DNA of 64,000 bases from JACJWR01 sp963842975 (GCA_963842975.1 CAWJIH010000003.1:62001-126000), one strand, 5' to 3'. Shown: positions 1-9,905, counted from the stretch's first letter. The notes: generated by a model from the sequence alone, not told the origin. Numbers and translations are program-made.

Positions 1-258
1 GCCAGCGATTTCGTGGCCGATTTCGTCGGGGCAGATCGCACCTTGAAGCGGCTCTCGGTGACGCCACTACCTCTGTTGGCGGACCCAGCAACAGCGGGGC
101 TGCCGGAGATCTCCGATGAAGCCACGCTGCAACAGGCTCTCACGGCCCTGCTCGAATCACCGACTGGCGAGGTTGCCGTGGTCGCCGAAAGCGGCTCGGA
201 CGGGCGGCGACTGCTGACCCTCGACTCGGTGCACGCCGCGCTGCACGCGGCCGCCTGA
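1..258 (+). CDS. Osmoprotectant/choline ABC transporter ATP-binding protein, C-terminal end (partial)
   Basis: The frame is open from the first base and ends in TGA at 256-258, so only the last 85 residues are present. It begins ASDFVADFVGAD and continues LKRLS, the stretch that links the ATPase core to the CBS region in OpuCA/ProV-type ATPases of quaternary-amine importers. What follows is one short CBS-like segment. The family couples ATP hydrolysis at the inner membrane to uptake of glycine betaine, choline or similar solutes. The Walker motifs lie outside the window, so substrate cannot be judged. Assignment rests on the ASDFVADFVGAD signature and is fairly secure at family level. Confidence 0.75.
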   Translation, partial: ASDFVADFVGADRTLKRLSVTPLPLLADPATAGLPEISDEATLQQALTALLESPTGEVAVVAESGSDGRRLLTLDSVHAALHAAA

Positions 259-291
259 CGAGGAGTTGTTCCCCACCAAGACGAAGCGAAA

Positions 292-573
292 CTATTCGCC
301 GTCGCCGTGCTCTCGCAGGTAGGTTGCGAATCGAGCGACAAACAGCGGCTGCATATCGCCCACTGACTCGGATCCGAAGGCCTCACGAGCCGCCTTCACC
401 ATCTCGATGATGGATCCGGACGTCTCACCCAGGGATCCTCCCTCTGAGGCCATGGCGTTCATCGCCGGCGTGTGCCGGTAGAGGTCATAGAAAAAGCTGA
501 CGTCGTGTCGATGCTCTGCCAAAGCGAACGCTTTGTCGCGGAGTTCGTCGTAGGGCAAGTCCTCATATGACAT
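292..573 (-). CDS. Conserved small hypothetical protein (93 aa)
   Basis: Acidic, soluble 93-residue protein beginning MSYEDLPYDELRDKAFALAE, with no membrane segment or signal peptide. It is predicted to be mostly helical. I do not recognise a catalytic motif. It converges with the ABC ATPase gene on its left (33-bp gap) and lies 26 bp from the end of the DUF3180 gene, in the same direction. It could be a distal member of the folate cluster transcript, but nothing in the sequence gives a function. Confidence 0.6.
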   Translation of the reverse strand: MSYEDLPYDELRDKAFALAEHRHDVSFFYDLYRHTPAMNAMASEGGSLGETSGSIIEMVKAAREAFGSESVGDMQPLFVARFATYLREHGDGE

Positions 574-599
574 GCGAACGATCCTAGCGCCGCTTGGGA

Positions 600-1112
600 C
601 TATCGGTTGGATCGATGTGGGTGCACCCAGTCGGCGGAGGAGTCGTCGGGTGGTGGCTGGTTCGTCGGATCATCGTCGGGCTCCGGCAGCCGACAAATCC
701 GTTCCAACCAATACGCGACGGCCACCAGAGCCAACGAGGCCACGGTGCCCGCCGCGCAGATCACTACTCGTTCCCTGGCGATCGGAGTCGAGAGGTCGGT
801 GGCGAACCAGAGCCCGATGCCGGCGTAGAGGCCAGCGGTGATGGCTCCTGCGCGCGAGGCGGCCATGGCCAACGCGGCGGTTCGCACTGCTGTGGTGGGA
901 TCCACCGGCAGCGGATCAAACTTGATGCGGCGCCGAAAGTTGAACGCCCATCCGGCCAGCGCCACCGCGCAGGCCCCCACCGTGATCACCGACGACCAGG
1001 GCACCGGCAACGATCGTTGCCAGAGCGTGTCGACCACGTCGGCGAGGGCCAGCCCAAGCACTCCGGAGATGCCAACTACTGCCGCCAGCATCGTCACCCG
1101 GGTCGGGGTCAC
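600..1112 (-). CDS. DUF3180-type membrane protein
   Basis: 170-residue integral membrane protein. Hydrophobic segments lie near residues 5-27, 40-58, 85-105 and 118-140. The tail is proline- and aspartate-rich and hydrophilic. The arrangement, and the position directly after folK with a 4-bp overlap (stop of folB/folK at 1109), match the DUF3180 family that follows folK in many Actinomycetota. The function of the family is unknown. It is probably co-transcribed with the folate genes through translational coupling. Confidence 0.75.
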   Translation of the reverse strand: MTPTRVTMLAAVVGISGVLGLALADVVDTLWQRSLPVPWSSVITVGACAVALAGWAFNFRRRIKFDPLPVDPTTAVRTAALAMAASRAGAITAGLYAGIGLWFATDLSTPIARERVVICAAGTVASLALVAVAYWLERICRLPEPDDDPTNQPPPDDSSADWVHPHRSNR

Positions 1113-1969
1113 AACACAATCCCCAGCCCAGGAACCACCTCTACGTCAGCGGAATCCAAGGAAGCAGCCACGTCGGCGATCCGAGGCCCGCTGAGTCCCC
1201 CTAGTCGATCGTCTGGGCCAACCAGCGACCACGGCACCGCAACAAAAGCACGACTAGCGACCCGAGGGTGCGGCAGCACAAGATCCGGCTCATCCATCCG
1301 ACGTCCGGCGAAGTCGAGGATGTCCACATCAATGGGTCGGGGACCCCATCGGACGCTTCGATCCCGCTGCGCGTCGTTCTCGATCTGCTGGCAAACCCGC
1401 AGCAACTCGAAGGGCTGCAAGTCAGTGGTGCCCACAGCCACCGCGTTGTAGAAGTCGTCCTGCCCCGGGGGGCCTCCCACCGGGGTGGTGCGCATCACCG
1501 GCGACACCGCATTGATTCGCACACCGGAGGCACCCAGGGCGTCGACCGCGGTTTGCAGGGCTGCCAACCGGTCCCCGAGATTCGAACCCAAACCCAGCAC
1601 CACCCGAGACGGCGCGCGACGATGCCGAGTGACGATCACGTCCGAGACCCCGACCGGCATGGGCGCATGAGGTTTGTGCACCGACACACTGACTGCCGCC
1701 ACACCGGGCAGAGCCGCCAGTTCGGCCGCGATCCGATCAGCCAACGTCTCGATGAGCAGGAAAGCCTCGCCGACGATCCAGCGATGGACCAGGGTGGCCA
1801 CTGCCCCATAGTCGACTGTGTGCACCAGATCGTCGGTGGCTGCCGCGGCGCCGAAGTCGGTGTCGATCGCCACATCAACGCTGAACTCCTGGCCGAATTC
1901 GGTCTCGTGGGGCAGCAACCCGTGGTGGCCGAAACCTCGGATGCCGCGCACCTCAATCCGGTCAGCCAT
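1109..1969 (-). CDS. folB-folK: Fused dihydroneopterin aldolase / HPPK (FolB-FolK)
   Basis: Bifunctional folate enzyme of 286 residues. The N-terminal part (residues 1 to about 118) is FolB: it starts MADRIEVRGIRGFGHHG, and its core includes DYGAV and the ETLADRIA helix. The C-terminal part is FolK (HPPK), with GLGSNLGDR and RWGPRPIDVDIL, the pterin- and ATP-binding signatures. Together they convert dihydroneopterin to 6-hydroxymethyl-dihydropterin and then pyrophosphorylate it. I chose the ATG at 1967-1969 because FolB homology starts there and it overlaps the folP stop by 8 bp; longer in-frame starts upstream fall inside folP. The fusion keeps both active-site regions, so both activities are expected. 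Confidence 0.9.
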   Translation of the reverse strand: MADRIEVRGIRGFGHHGLLPHETEFGQEFSVDVAIDTDFGAAAATDDLVHTVDYGAVATLVHRWIVGEAFLLIETLADRIAAELAALPGVAAVSVSVHKPHAPMPVGVSDVIVTRHRRAPSRVVLGLGSNLGDRLAALQTAVDALGASGVRINAVSPVMRTTPVGGPPGQDDFYNAVAVGTTDLQPFELLRVCQQIENDAQRDRSVRWGPRPIDVDILDFAGRRMDEPDLVLPHPRVASRAFVAVPWSLVGPDDRLGGLSGPRIADVAASLDSADVEVVPGLGIVL

Positions 1970-2828
1970 TCCGGCCCCCTTCCCACGCGGCCGCCACACG
2001 CACGGCATCGGCACTGTCCCGCACGGCGTGCACGCGCACCGCCCAGGCCCCCGCCGCAGCAGCCAACGCGGAGACGGCCGTGGTGGCGGCTTCCCGGCCA
2101 GCGATAGCTCGCGGACCGGCGTCATCGGCTAACAATGCACCGAGAAAACGCTTGCGTGAAGCACCCACCAAGATCGGCAAGGTTGGACTACCGAGGCCCG
2201 CTAGTTCCGGCAGCGCTCGAAGCAGGGCCCAGTTGTGTTCCGGAAGTTTGGCGAACCCCAGGCCCGGGTCAAGCACCACCCGGCCTAAATCCACCCCAGC
2301 CTCCGCACAGGCAGCCAACCGGTCCGCCAGTTCCGCGAGCACATCCGCCACCACATCGTCATAGACCGCTTTGGACTCCATGTACCAGCCATGGCCGCGC
2401 CAATGCATGAGCACATAGGGCACCTCAAGCGAGGCCACAGCTGCGAGCATCTCTGGGTCTGCCAGGCCGCCGCTGACGTCATTGACGATCACCGCACCCG
2501 CCGCGACAGCATCCAAGGCGACGCCGTGGCGCATCGTGTCCACCGACACCGGCACCCCAGCCGCCGCCAAGGCCTCCACTACCGGCAGCACTCGCGCACG
2601 TTCAGTCGATTCGTCGACCCGAGCCGCACCTGGGCGGGTCGATTCCCCACCCACATCCACCACGTCGGCTCCGTCTGCGTGCAGCCGCACACCTGCGGCC
2701 ACGGCCGCCGAGACGTCTGGGTAGGCCCCCCCATCGGAAAACGAATCCGGGGTCACATTGAGCACCCCGAACACCGCTGTGCGTTCCAGCCGGGCCAATG
2801 CGGCGGGCAGTCCGGCGGGACGAATCAT
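1962..2828 (-). CDS. folP: Dihydropteroate synthase
   Basis: FolP joins 6-hydroxymethyl-dihydropterin pyrophosphate to p-aminobenzoate, the sulfonamide target. The TIM-barrel signatures are present: VLNVTPDSFSDGG near the N-terminus, DVGGESTRPGA, SVDTMRHGVA, ILVGASRKRFLG and a C-terminal VRVHAVRDS. Length is 288 residues from the ATG at 2826-2828, which overlaps the folE stop as ATGA. The next gene (folB-folK) overlaps by 8 bp, so folE-folP-folB/K is translationally coupled. Confidence 0.93.
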   Translation of the reverse strand: MIRPAGLPAALARLERTAVFGVLNVTPDSFSDGGAYPDVSAAVAAGVRLHADGADVVDVGGESTRPGAARVDESTERARVLPVVEALAAAGVPVSVDTMRHGVALDAVAAGAVIVNDVSGGLADPEMLAAVASLEVPYVLMHWRGHGWYMESKAVYDDVVADVLAELADRLAACAEAGVDLGRVVLDPGLGFAKLPEHNWALLRALPELAGLGSPTLPILVGASRKRFLGALLADDAGPRAIAGREAATTAVSALAAAAGAWAVRVHAVRDSADAVRVAAAWEGGRNG

Positions 2829-3400
2829 GATCCGATGATGAGGCTCATGGCCTCCGCCCGGGTGGCACCATCGCGTAGCTGTCCGCGCACGGCGCTCGTG
2901 ATTGTGCGGCTTCCCGGCTTCTTGACCCCACGCATCGCCATACACAAGTGCTCACATTCGAGCACCACGATCACGCCCTGCGGATTCAGAAACTGCTCCA
3001 TGGCGTCCGCGACTTGGGTGGTGAGTCGCTCCTGGACTTGCGGCCGCTTGGCGAAAAGGTCCACCAGCCGGGCCATCTTGGACAGCCCGGTGATTTTGCC
3101 GTCCGCCTCCGGGATGTACCCCACATGCGCCTGGCCGAAGAAGGGCACCAGGTGGTGCTCGCACATGCTCCACACCTCAATGTCGCGCACAAGCACCATC
3201 TCGTCATGGGCAAGGTCGAAGGTGGTGGACATGATGTCGGCCGGATCCTGACGCAGACCGGCGAATACCTCGGCATACATCCGCGCCACCCGGGCCGGAG
3301 TGTCCAGCAATCCGTCGCGATCTGGATCTTCCCCGATGGCCAGCAGCAATTCGCGGATCGCGTTCTCGGCTCGGGCGTAGTCGAACTCGGGCAGGGTCAT
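2825..3400 (-). CDS. folE: GTP cyclohydrolase I
   Basis: 191 residues, normal family length. FolE opens the GTP ring to dihydroneopterin triphosphate, the first folate step. The zinc and catalytic segment CEHHLVPFFGQAHVGY, the GLSKMARLV stretch and the late LECEHLCMAMRGV motif with the second zinc cysteine are all visible. It is the first gene of the folate operon, 18 bp after ftsH in the same direction, and overlaps folP by 4 bp. Confidence 0.95.
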   Translation of the reverse strand: MTLPEFDYARAENAIRELLLAIGEDPDRDGLLDTPARVARMYAEVFAGLRQDPADIMSTTFDLAHDEMVLVRDIEVWSMCEHHLVPFFGQAHVGYIPEADGKITGLSKMARLVDLFAKRPQVQERLTTQVADAMEQFLNPQGVIVVLECEHLCMAMRGVKKPGSRTITSAVRGQLRDGATRAEAMSLIIGS

Positions 3401-3418
3401 GGCTGGCCCCTCATCTGT

Positions 3419-5449
3419 TTAGTCGGCGGCGGCTTCTGGCGCGTCGGAGGCCGCGTCCGGCGACGCCTCCGAGTCGGTCGCAGGTGCAATCGGTGTAGAT
3501 ACTTGTGGCTCCGAGGAATGAGCGCCATTCGGGGACACGCCATTTGCTCGAGCCGGGATCGCCACCGGCCCGACCATCGAAGGCTGCCGCCGAGCCGAGC
3601 CGGTCCACGCGGGCCGGGCCGGGCGCCTGCGGATCTCAGCGAAGATCTCCGCGACCTCGTCCTTGTTGAGGGTTTCTTTTGCCAACAACTCCGAGACCAG
3701 GTTGTCGAGAATGTCGCGGTTGTCGAAGAGGATCTCGTAGGCGTCCTGATGGGCGGCCTCGATCAGATTCCGCACCTCTTCGTCGATCGCCGCGGCGACT
3801 TCCTCGGAGTAGTCACGCTGGTGTCCCATGTCCCGACCGAGAAACACCTCGGTGTTGTCGCTGCCATAGCGGATGGCTCCCAACCGCTCGGTCATCCCGT
3901 ACTGGGTGACCATCGCCCGTGCGACCCCGGTCGCCTTCTCAATGTCGTTGGCGGCACCGGTCGTAGGGTCGTGGAACACCATCTCCTCGGCAGCGCGCCC
4001 GCCGAGCATGTAGGCCAACTGGTCGAGCATCTCGTTTCGGGTGGTGGAGTACTTCTCCTCGTCCGGCAGCACCATCGTGTAGCCCAACGCCCGACCACGG
4101 GGCAGGATCGTCACCTTGTGCACCGGATCGGAGTGGGGCAACGCCGCTGCCACCAGCGCGTGGCCGCCCTCGTGATACGCCGTGATCCGCCGCTCGGCGT
4201 CCCGCATCACCCGGGTGCGCTTCTGTGGCCCGGCCAGCACCCGGTCGATCGCCTCGTCCAGGGCGGCGTCGTCAACTTGCTGCCGGCCCTCCCGCGCGGT
4301 CAACAGGGCGGCCTCATTCAGCACGTTGGCCAGATCCGCACCGGTGAACCCCGGTGTGCGCCGGGCGATCGCTCGCAGGTCGACGCCCTCCACGATTGGT
4401 TTCCCTCGGGCGTGCACCTTCAGGATCTGCTCGCGCCCTTCCAGATCTGGCCGTTCGACTGCGATCTGACGATCGAATCGGCCTGGGCGCAAGAGCGCAG
4501 GGTCGAGGATGTCGGGCCGGTTCGTGGCCGCGATGAGGATCACTCCGCCAGCGACGTCAAAACCGTCCATTTCCACGAGCATCTGGTTCAGGGTCTGCTC
4601 ACGCTCGTCGTGGCCACCACCGAGGCCAGCGCCACGGTGCCGGCCGACCGCGTCGATTTCGTCGATGAAGATGATGGCCGGGGCGTTGTTCTTGGCCTGT
4701 TCGAACAGGTCACGCACGCGTGAGGCACCGACTCCGACAAACATCTCCACGAAATCAGATCCGGAGATTGAGTAGAAGGGTACGGCCGCCTCCCCTGCCA
4801 CAGCACGGGCCAGCAACGTCTTACCCGTGCCCGGCGGGCCATACAGCAGCACACCCTTGGGGATTTTGGCGCCGACTGCCTGGAATCGGGTCGGATCGGC
4901 GAGGAACTCCTTGATCTCCTGCAACTCCTCCACTGCTTCGTCGGCTCCCGCGACGTCGGCGAAGGTGGTCTGCGGCATGTCCTTGTTGACGGCCTTCGCC
5001 TTGGACTTGCCGAAGTTCATGATCCGCGACCCACCGCCTTGCATCTGGGTGAGGAAGAAGAACAGCAGACCGCCGATGAGCAGCACTGGCAGCAGGATTC
5101 CCAACAGCGTGAGCAGCGGGTTGTCTTTGGGCACCTCGACGTCGTAGCCGTCCGGGAGTTGCCCCGCATCAGCTTTGGCCTGCAGTTCTTCCTGCAAGAC
5201 CAAACCCTGACCGGTGATGAAGTCTGCGTGCACCTTGGAGTCGTCGCGCAGCGTGAGCCTGAGCCGCTGCTCGCGGTCGACCAGGGTGGCCTCTTTCACC
5301 TGGTCGGTTTGGATGTATTCGACCGCTTCGGCAGTGGTGACGTCCTTCGGTCCGCTGAGTCCGGCCACAAGGTTGCTGCCGAGCATCACGAGGAGCACGG
5401 CGACCAGGATCCAGAAGAAGGGTCCGCGGAAAAACTTCTTGGCTTTCAT
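3419..5449 (-). CDS. ftsH: ATP-dependent zinc metalloprotease FtsH
   Basis: 676-residue membrane-bound AAA+ protease. Two membrane segments lie near residues 11-31 and 111-135, with a periplasmic domain between them. The Walker A GPPGTGKT is at about 204-211, followed by the Walker B FIDEIDAVGR, and the SRH with NRPDILDPALLRPGRFDRQ. The peptidase zinc site HEGGH lies near residue 425. The C-terminal tail is low-complexity (Pro/Ala/Ser), common in actinobacterial FtsH. It removes damaged or unassembled membrane proteins. It sits between hpt and folE in one direction, the usual actinobacterial order. Confidence 0.96.
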   Translation of the reverse strand: MKAKKFFRGPFFWILVAVLLVMLGSNLVAGLSGPKDVTTAEAVEYIQTDQVKEATLVDREQRLRLTLRDDSKVHADFITGQGLVLQEELQAKADAGQLPDGYDVEVPKDNPLLTLLGILLPVLLIGGLLFFFLTQMQGGGSRIMNFGKSKAKAVNKDMPQTTFADVAGADEAVEELQEIKEFLADPTRFQAVGAKIPKGVLLYGPPGTGKTLLARAVAGEAAVPFYSISGSDFVEMFVGVGASRVRDLFEQAKNNAPAIIFIDEIDAVGRHRGAGLGGGHDEREQTLNQMLVEMDGFDVAGGVILIAATNRPDILDPALLRPGRFDRQIAVERPDLEGREQILKVHARGKPIVEGVDLRAIARRTPGFTGADLANVLNEAALLTAREGRQQVDDAALDEAIDRVLAGPQKRTRVMRDAERRITAYHEGGHALVAAALPHSDPVHKVTILPRGRALGYTMVLPDEEKYSTTRNEMLDQLAYMLGGRAAEEMVFHDPTTGAANDIEKATGVARAMVTQYGMTERLGAIRYGSDNTEVFLGRDMGHQRDYSEEVAAAIDEEVRNLIEAAHQDAYEILFDNRDILDNLVSELLAKETLNKDEVAEIFAEIRRRPARPAWTGSARRQPSMVGPVAIPARANGVSPNGAHSSEPQVSTPIAPATDSEASPDAASDAPEAAAD

Positions 5450-5549
5450 TGCGTCGAGGGTATAACGCGTCCGTTCGATTCGCCTACGCCGAGGCTGTGC
5501 CTTCGCGAGCAGCGAACGGTACGCTCAATGTGGTTCGGCGTCGACGTGC

Positions 5550-6107
5550 TCACCGACCATTCACCACAGCCGGGTTCAGCACACCGACGCATCGCAGATT
5601 GCGGTACCGCTCGGCATAGTCCAACCCGTAGCCGACGACGAATTCATTGGGAATGTCGAAGCCCAGATATTCGACTTCCACGCCGTTCGCCACCGCTTCA
5701 GGTTTGCGCAGCAGCGTCATCACCTTCAGCGAAGCAGCACCCCGGGCCTTGAGGGTGCGACGCAGCCAATCAAGCGTCAAACCTGAGTCGAGCACGTCTT
5801 CAACCACCAAAACGTGCCGACCGGCAACGTCCTGGTCGAGGTCCTTCATGATGCGCAGCACCCCCGAGGAACTGGTGCGCGAGCCGTATGAGCTGATGGC
5901 CATCCACTCGATGCTCGCCGAGGACCGCAGCGCCCGCGAGAGGTCGGCCATCACCATGATGGCGCCTTTGAGCACCCCCACAAGCAACAAGTCCTGGCCG
6001 GCATAATCCGCGTCGATTTGGGCCGCTACCTCCTTGATGCGAGCATCAATCTGCTCGGCCGTCAGCAGGACCTCGATGATGTCGGAGTTGACGTCGGCTG
6101 GGTCCAC
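5550..6107 (-). CDS. hpt: Hypoxanthine (guanine) phosphoribosyltransferase
   Basis: 185 residues. Hpt salvages hypoxanthine and guanine with PRPP. The PRPP-binding loop is VLVVEDVLDSGLTL, the flexible-loop region carries SSYGSRTSSSG, and the base-recognition end is FDIPNEFVVGYGLDYAERYRN (given here only by its ends, 'FDIPNEFVVG' and 'LDYAERYRN'). The start is a GTG at 6105-6107. The tilS-hpt-ftsH order is conserved in many bacteria, and the three are co-directional here. Confidence 0.93.
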   Translation of the reverse strand: MDPADVNSDIIEVLLTAEQIDARIKEVAAQIDADYAGQDLLLVGVLKGAIMVMADLSRALRSSASIEWMAISSYGSRTSSSGVLRIMKDLDQDVAGRHVLVVEDVLDSGLTLDWLRRTLKARGAASLKVMTLLRKPEAVANGVEVEYLGFDIPNEFVVGYGLDYAERYRNLRCVGVLNPAVVNGR

Positions 6108-6183
6108 GACTCTCCCTTTGGGCGTCGGTGACAGCCTCGCCGCCCTTCGCGCGACCGGTGCTTGCGCTGGGACGGGGCTGGCG

Positions 6184-7203
6184 TCACTGGTTCGGGGTGG
6201 TACTCAGGTCGCGGCTGGTTCCGGACCCGAGCACAACTGTGCCAGACAACCGTCTCGCAATCACATGCCCAGGCAGATATGCCGGACCTTGGCCGCGCCA
6301 GTGGCTGACCAGCGCCGTCAACGCGCCAAGGTGCACCGAGGTCAAGAGTGATCCGTTCGCGCCCGCGAGGACCGCGGCGGTGCGCATGACCCTGGTGACG
6401 ACCGCCGCCGGTGTGTCGACGAGGGCTTTGGCATCCACCGCGACCGTCCCATCAGGTGCCGACTCCACGCAGGCAGCAGCCAGTTGGTCGGCCCAGAAAT
6501 CGACCGCTTCCACCTCAGCGCGCACCTGGGCAGCGCTTCGGGCGAGAGCCGCAGCCACACCCGGGCCGAGTTCCCGTTCCAGCACCGGCAGCACTCGGTG
6601 GCGAACCCGACTGCGGGTGAAGCGCGGATCCTCGTTGTGCGGATCAACCCAAGACTCCAGTTCTGGATATGCCGACCGGACCACCTCCCGGGGCAGGTCC
6701 AACAGCGGTCGACGAAACATCCCGCGAGTGGCAGGCATGCCGGCTAGGGCGCGAGGGCCAGACCCCCTCGCAAGGCCCAGGAGCACCGTTTCGGCTTGGT
6801 CGTCCGCGGTGTGACCGAGTAACACCGCAGCCGCCTGCACTTCACCCGCGGCTGCCTCCAGCGCGCCATATCGCGCTTCCCGGGCGGCTGCCTCGGGCCC
6901 GCTGCGGCTGTTTGCTGCGGGTACGGATCGGCGCACCAGTACCGGATCAAGGCCCAGCGCGAGGCACTGTTCCGCGGCCCGCGCCGCGACCTGCGCCGAG
7001 TCCTGCTGCAGTCCGTGGTCGACGACTACGGCCCCGGCGCCGTACTGCGCAAAACGAGCTGATCGGACGACCTGCGCGGTGGCCGCTGCCAGGGCCAACG
7101 AATCCGCCCCGCCAGAACAGGCCACCACGACCAACGGCTGCCGCACCGACAGTTCATCCAGCACTCCGGCGACCGCGCGTCGGAGTTGGCGCTGCGCACT
7201 CAC
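6184..7203 (-). CDS. tilS: tRNA(Ile)-lysidine synthetase
   Basis: 339 residues. TilS adenylates and lysinylates C34 of the AUA-reading tRNA-Ile. The PP-loop motif SGGADSLALA is at about residues 31-40, and HTADDQAET follows. The N-terminal N-type ATP pyrophosphatase domain and the tRNA-contacting middle region are complete, and the C-terminal part is short, as usual in Actinomycetota. A GTG start gives a 21-bp gap to the upstream metalloprotease gene, suggesting one transcript. Confidence 0.93.
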   Translation of the reverse strand: MSAQRQLRRAVAGVLDELSVRQPLVVVACSGGADSLALAAATAQVVRSARFAQYGAGAVVVDHGLQQDSAQVAARAAEQCLALGLDPVLVRRSVPAANSRSGPEAAAREARYGALEAAAGEVQAAAVLLGHTADDQAETVLLGLARGSGPRALAGMPATRGMFRRPLLDLPREVVRSAYPELESWVDPHNEDPRFTRSRVRHRVLPVLERELGPGVAAALARSAAQVRAEVEAVDFWADQLAAACVESAPDGTVAVDAKALVDTPAAVVTRVMRTAAVLAGANGSLLTSVHLGALTALVSHWRGQGPAYLPGHVIARRLSGTVVLGSGTSRDLSTTPNQ

Positions 7204-7224
7204 AACCGTGGCGGCCGGAACGGG

Positions 7225-8242
7225 TCAAAGGGCTCGGACCCTTGCGATCCACGCCGGTGGATCGTGAATCTCACTCGCGAGCGGCAACGTCGCCGGGGAT
7301 GTCCAGATCCGGTTGAAGCCGCCCACACCTTCTGCCGCCACAACCGCGCGGACAAACGCCGCACCGTCTCGGTACTGCGCCATCTTGGCGTCCAGCCCCA
7401 GCAGCCTGCGAATCACCGAATCGAACAAACCGGCCGATCGGCGACGCTGCTCGAACGCCACTCGCAACGCCGCGGCCGATGGCACGACGTCTGCGGACTG
7501 GTCCATCACCCAATCTGCGTGCCCTTCGAGCAGACTCATCAAAGCCACCAGCCCCGACATTCGGCTGCGCATCTCGTCGGACTGCACCCAGGCCGCGACT
7601 CCGCCAGCTTCCCGCCGCCGCAGACCACTGACGATCCGGGTCAGCGCTTCGGCAGCAGAAATGTCCAAATCAGCCACGATTGCGCTGACCTCGGCCGTGA
7701 AGTAGTCACTCAGCCACGGGTTCGCCCCGAATTGCACCCGGTGGGTTTCTTCATGCATGCACACCCAGAGCCGGAAGTCGTGTGCATCGACCCCCATGGA
7801 ATCTGCTGCTGCGACGATGTTCGGCGCCACCAACAGCAGCCGCTGTTCGCCCTCGCCGGAGCCGGGGAGCACCTCGAACTGCCCCAGTACTTTGCTCGAC
7901 AGCCAACCGAAAGCCAGTCCCACCTGTACCGCAGCCACCCGGGTGGTCACCGGACCCAACAGCCCACCACCGCCGGAGTCGCGTGCCGACAGCGGCGCCA
8001 CTAGGCGGCGCAGCGCTTCGGTGTTGGACCTCACCCATTCGGCCCGATCCACCACCACTGCAGGTTCAGCCCCCTCCGCACTCAACCCGGTGATGGCCGC
8101 CACCGGCGCGACGACTGTCCGTCGCGGCAGCACGCAGCGCGTCAACTTCCTCGGCGGCGGCGCTCATGGACACGTTCGGGCCACCGGGTGCGGTGCGCAC
8201 GCCCGTTGCCAACGCCAGATCCCAGTCGATCGGTTCGGCCAT
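7225..8242 (-). CDS. Zinc-dependent metalloprotease, DUF2342 family (frameshift near the start)
   Basis: About 338 residues. The zinc motif HEETHRVQF follows DAHDFRLWVCM, which marks the actinobacterial DUF2342 'zinc-dependent metalloprotease' family; function is unknown. The N-terminus is in a different frame: the ATG at 8240-8242 begins MAEPIDWDLALATGVRT, the expected family start, and the reading frame changes at about 8100-8115, where one base appears to be extra. After that the frame reads VAAITGL onward. Ends 21 bp before tilS. The dacB-DUF2342-tilS-hpt order is typical of the phylum. I regard the frameshift as a likely sequence error. Confidence 0.85.
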
Positions 8243-8251
8243 GGGCCAAGA

Positions 8252-9741
8252 CTATGCGGGGTCTGCCCCGCAGCCGCACTCCGCCAGCAGCGTCGCGGCC
8301 TGATCCAACGCCTCGCGAGAGGCGAGGATGTCCTCGGCGCCGTTGGAAATCATGACGTAACTCAAGAGTTGGCCAGATTCGGTGACGACCTGTCCGCTGA
8401 GGGCGGAGACTCGCGGTCAAGGTGCCGGTTTTCCCCCTCACATCCCCTCGGCCAGGCTCGGTCGGAGGTGTGGCGAATCGTTCTATCAGCGTGCCCGTGG
8501 ATCCGGCAACGGGAAGCCCCGTGAGCATCGGCCAGAGCTGGTCATTTGCGCCGTTGAGCGCGACGTTGAGGAGCTCGCTGGCGGTGCGCGGGGGCAACAA
8601 GTCCAGCAGGCTGAGCCCTGATCCGTCCAGCAAGGTGACGCCTTGCGAGGAGACTCCGAGGTCCGCCAGGGCGGCCAGCGTCGCACGTGCCCCTCCCTGG
8701 AAGGAGGCTTCGCCGACCACTTCACCGCCAACCAGGTGCGCGAGCATTTCCGCGCTGACATTGTCCGAATCAGTGACCATCTGCTCAACCATCGCCGACA
8801 TCGGCGCCGACTCAACCGAGGCGAGCACCTCCGATTCGCCGACCGGAGCCGCTGCACGCCCAACCTCGCCAAGCACCTGAATCCCGAAGCCGTTCAGGAG
8901 TTCGGCGAAGATGCGACCGGCGCTGATTGCCGGATCGTAGTCCGGCACACACACCTCAGCTGGCGTGGTGCGATGCACAGCGAGCGCTGTGATCGGCGTG
9001 ACCAGGCACAGTTCGACGTCTTCGGCTTCCCAGCCTTCACCTTGCGCGGGTCCAGTGAAGACCGAATCATCCACTGCCAGCGACACAGCTTCCACACCGT
9101 CGGCGCGCAACTGACCCGCGGTCACCGCAGCCAGTTGGGTCAGCGATGCGCCCCCAGACCGCGGCTGCGGGTCCCTGGTGAGCAACGGATCGCCAGCCCC
9201 CACCAGGACTACGGAGTCTGGAGGTTGGGGCAACCACTGTGGTGGTCAATCGGTGTTCCGTGCCGAAGGTGTTGAGGGCAGCCGCGGCGGTCAGCAGTTT
9301 CACCGTCGACGCGGGGGTGAGCGGCGTCTCACCCTGGAGATCCACAAGCACGTCGCCGGTGGCAGGCTCGGTGACAACCACACCCATCGGTGGCGGCAAA
9401 CTCGGCCCGGCCAGTAGCGGCAGCAGGGCAGCGCTCACACCTTGCGCGGTGGCGGTCGGCGCGCCACTCGCGGGCGGGCCAAGCTCGGCGAGCGTGGGCA
9501 CCATGCGCACAGCGGGCACACCCACCACGTCCGACGTCGGGCTTTGGCCGGATGTGTTGTCTGGCTGCGGCGACGCTGTCGCGTTGACCGCGGCGAGCGG
9601 GCGGCCCCCGCCCCCGTCGGCACCGGACACACTCGGCACGGCCCATCCCCCCGCCGCCAGTGCACAGGCCACAACGCCCACGGCCACTTGCATCGATCGG
9701 AACCGCTGCCCCCTGCCTGCACTGACCCGCGCGCTCCTCAC
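8252..9741 (-). CDS. dacB: D-alanyl-D-alanine carboxypeptidase / PBP4 (two frameshifts)
   Basis: Secreted penicillin-binding protein of the DacB class, which trims or cross-cuts peptidoglycan stems. An N-terminal hydrophobic segment (VAVGVVACALAAGGWAV) gives export. The catalytic triad of motifs is present in order: SxxK as STVK in TPASTVKLLTAAAAL, SxN as SDN in DSDNVSAEM, and KTG in VRGKTGTLT. The frame changes near 9215-9240 (after EHRLTTTVV, to PPDSVVLVGAGDP) and again near 8405-8415 (after KTGTLTA, to VSALSGQVVT). The second frame ends in TAG at 8252-8254, 9 bp before the DUF2342 gene. The GTG at 9739-9741 is my start choice; an ATG at 9792 is an alternative. Both breaks preserve protein similarity, which favours sequence error. 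Confidence 0.85.
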
Positions 9742-9905
9742 GGGATCAGACTCTAGGCGATTGCCACCCCGCGGCGGTGGATTGCCAAGCATGTGCGGGC
9801 AGACTAGGACAGACTGACCGTCAACGGCTCGGGCACGGTTCCCCTTTGCAGGCGGCTCCGTGCGCACCAGAATCACCAACAGCTCGATTGATCAAGGAGA
9901 CAGCA

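Noticed and set aside
572..1451. Long plus-strand open frames opposite the DUF3180 and folB/folK genes
   Set aside because: They are GC-rich shadows in antisense to well-supported genes, with Arg/Pro/Gly-rich composition and no ribosome site.
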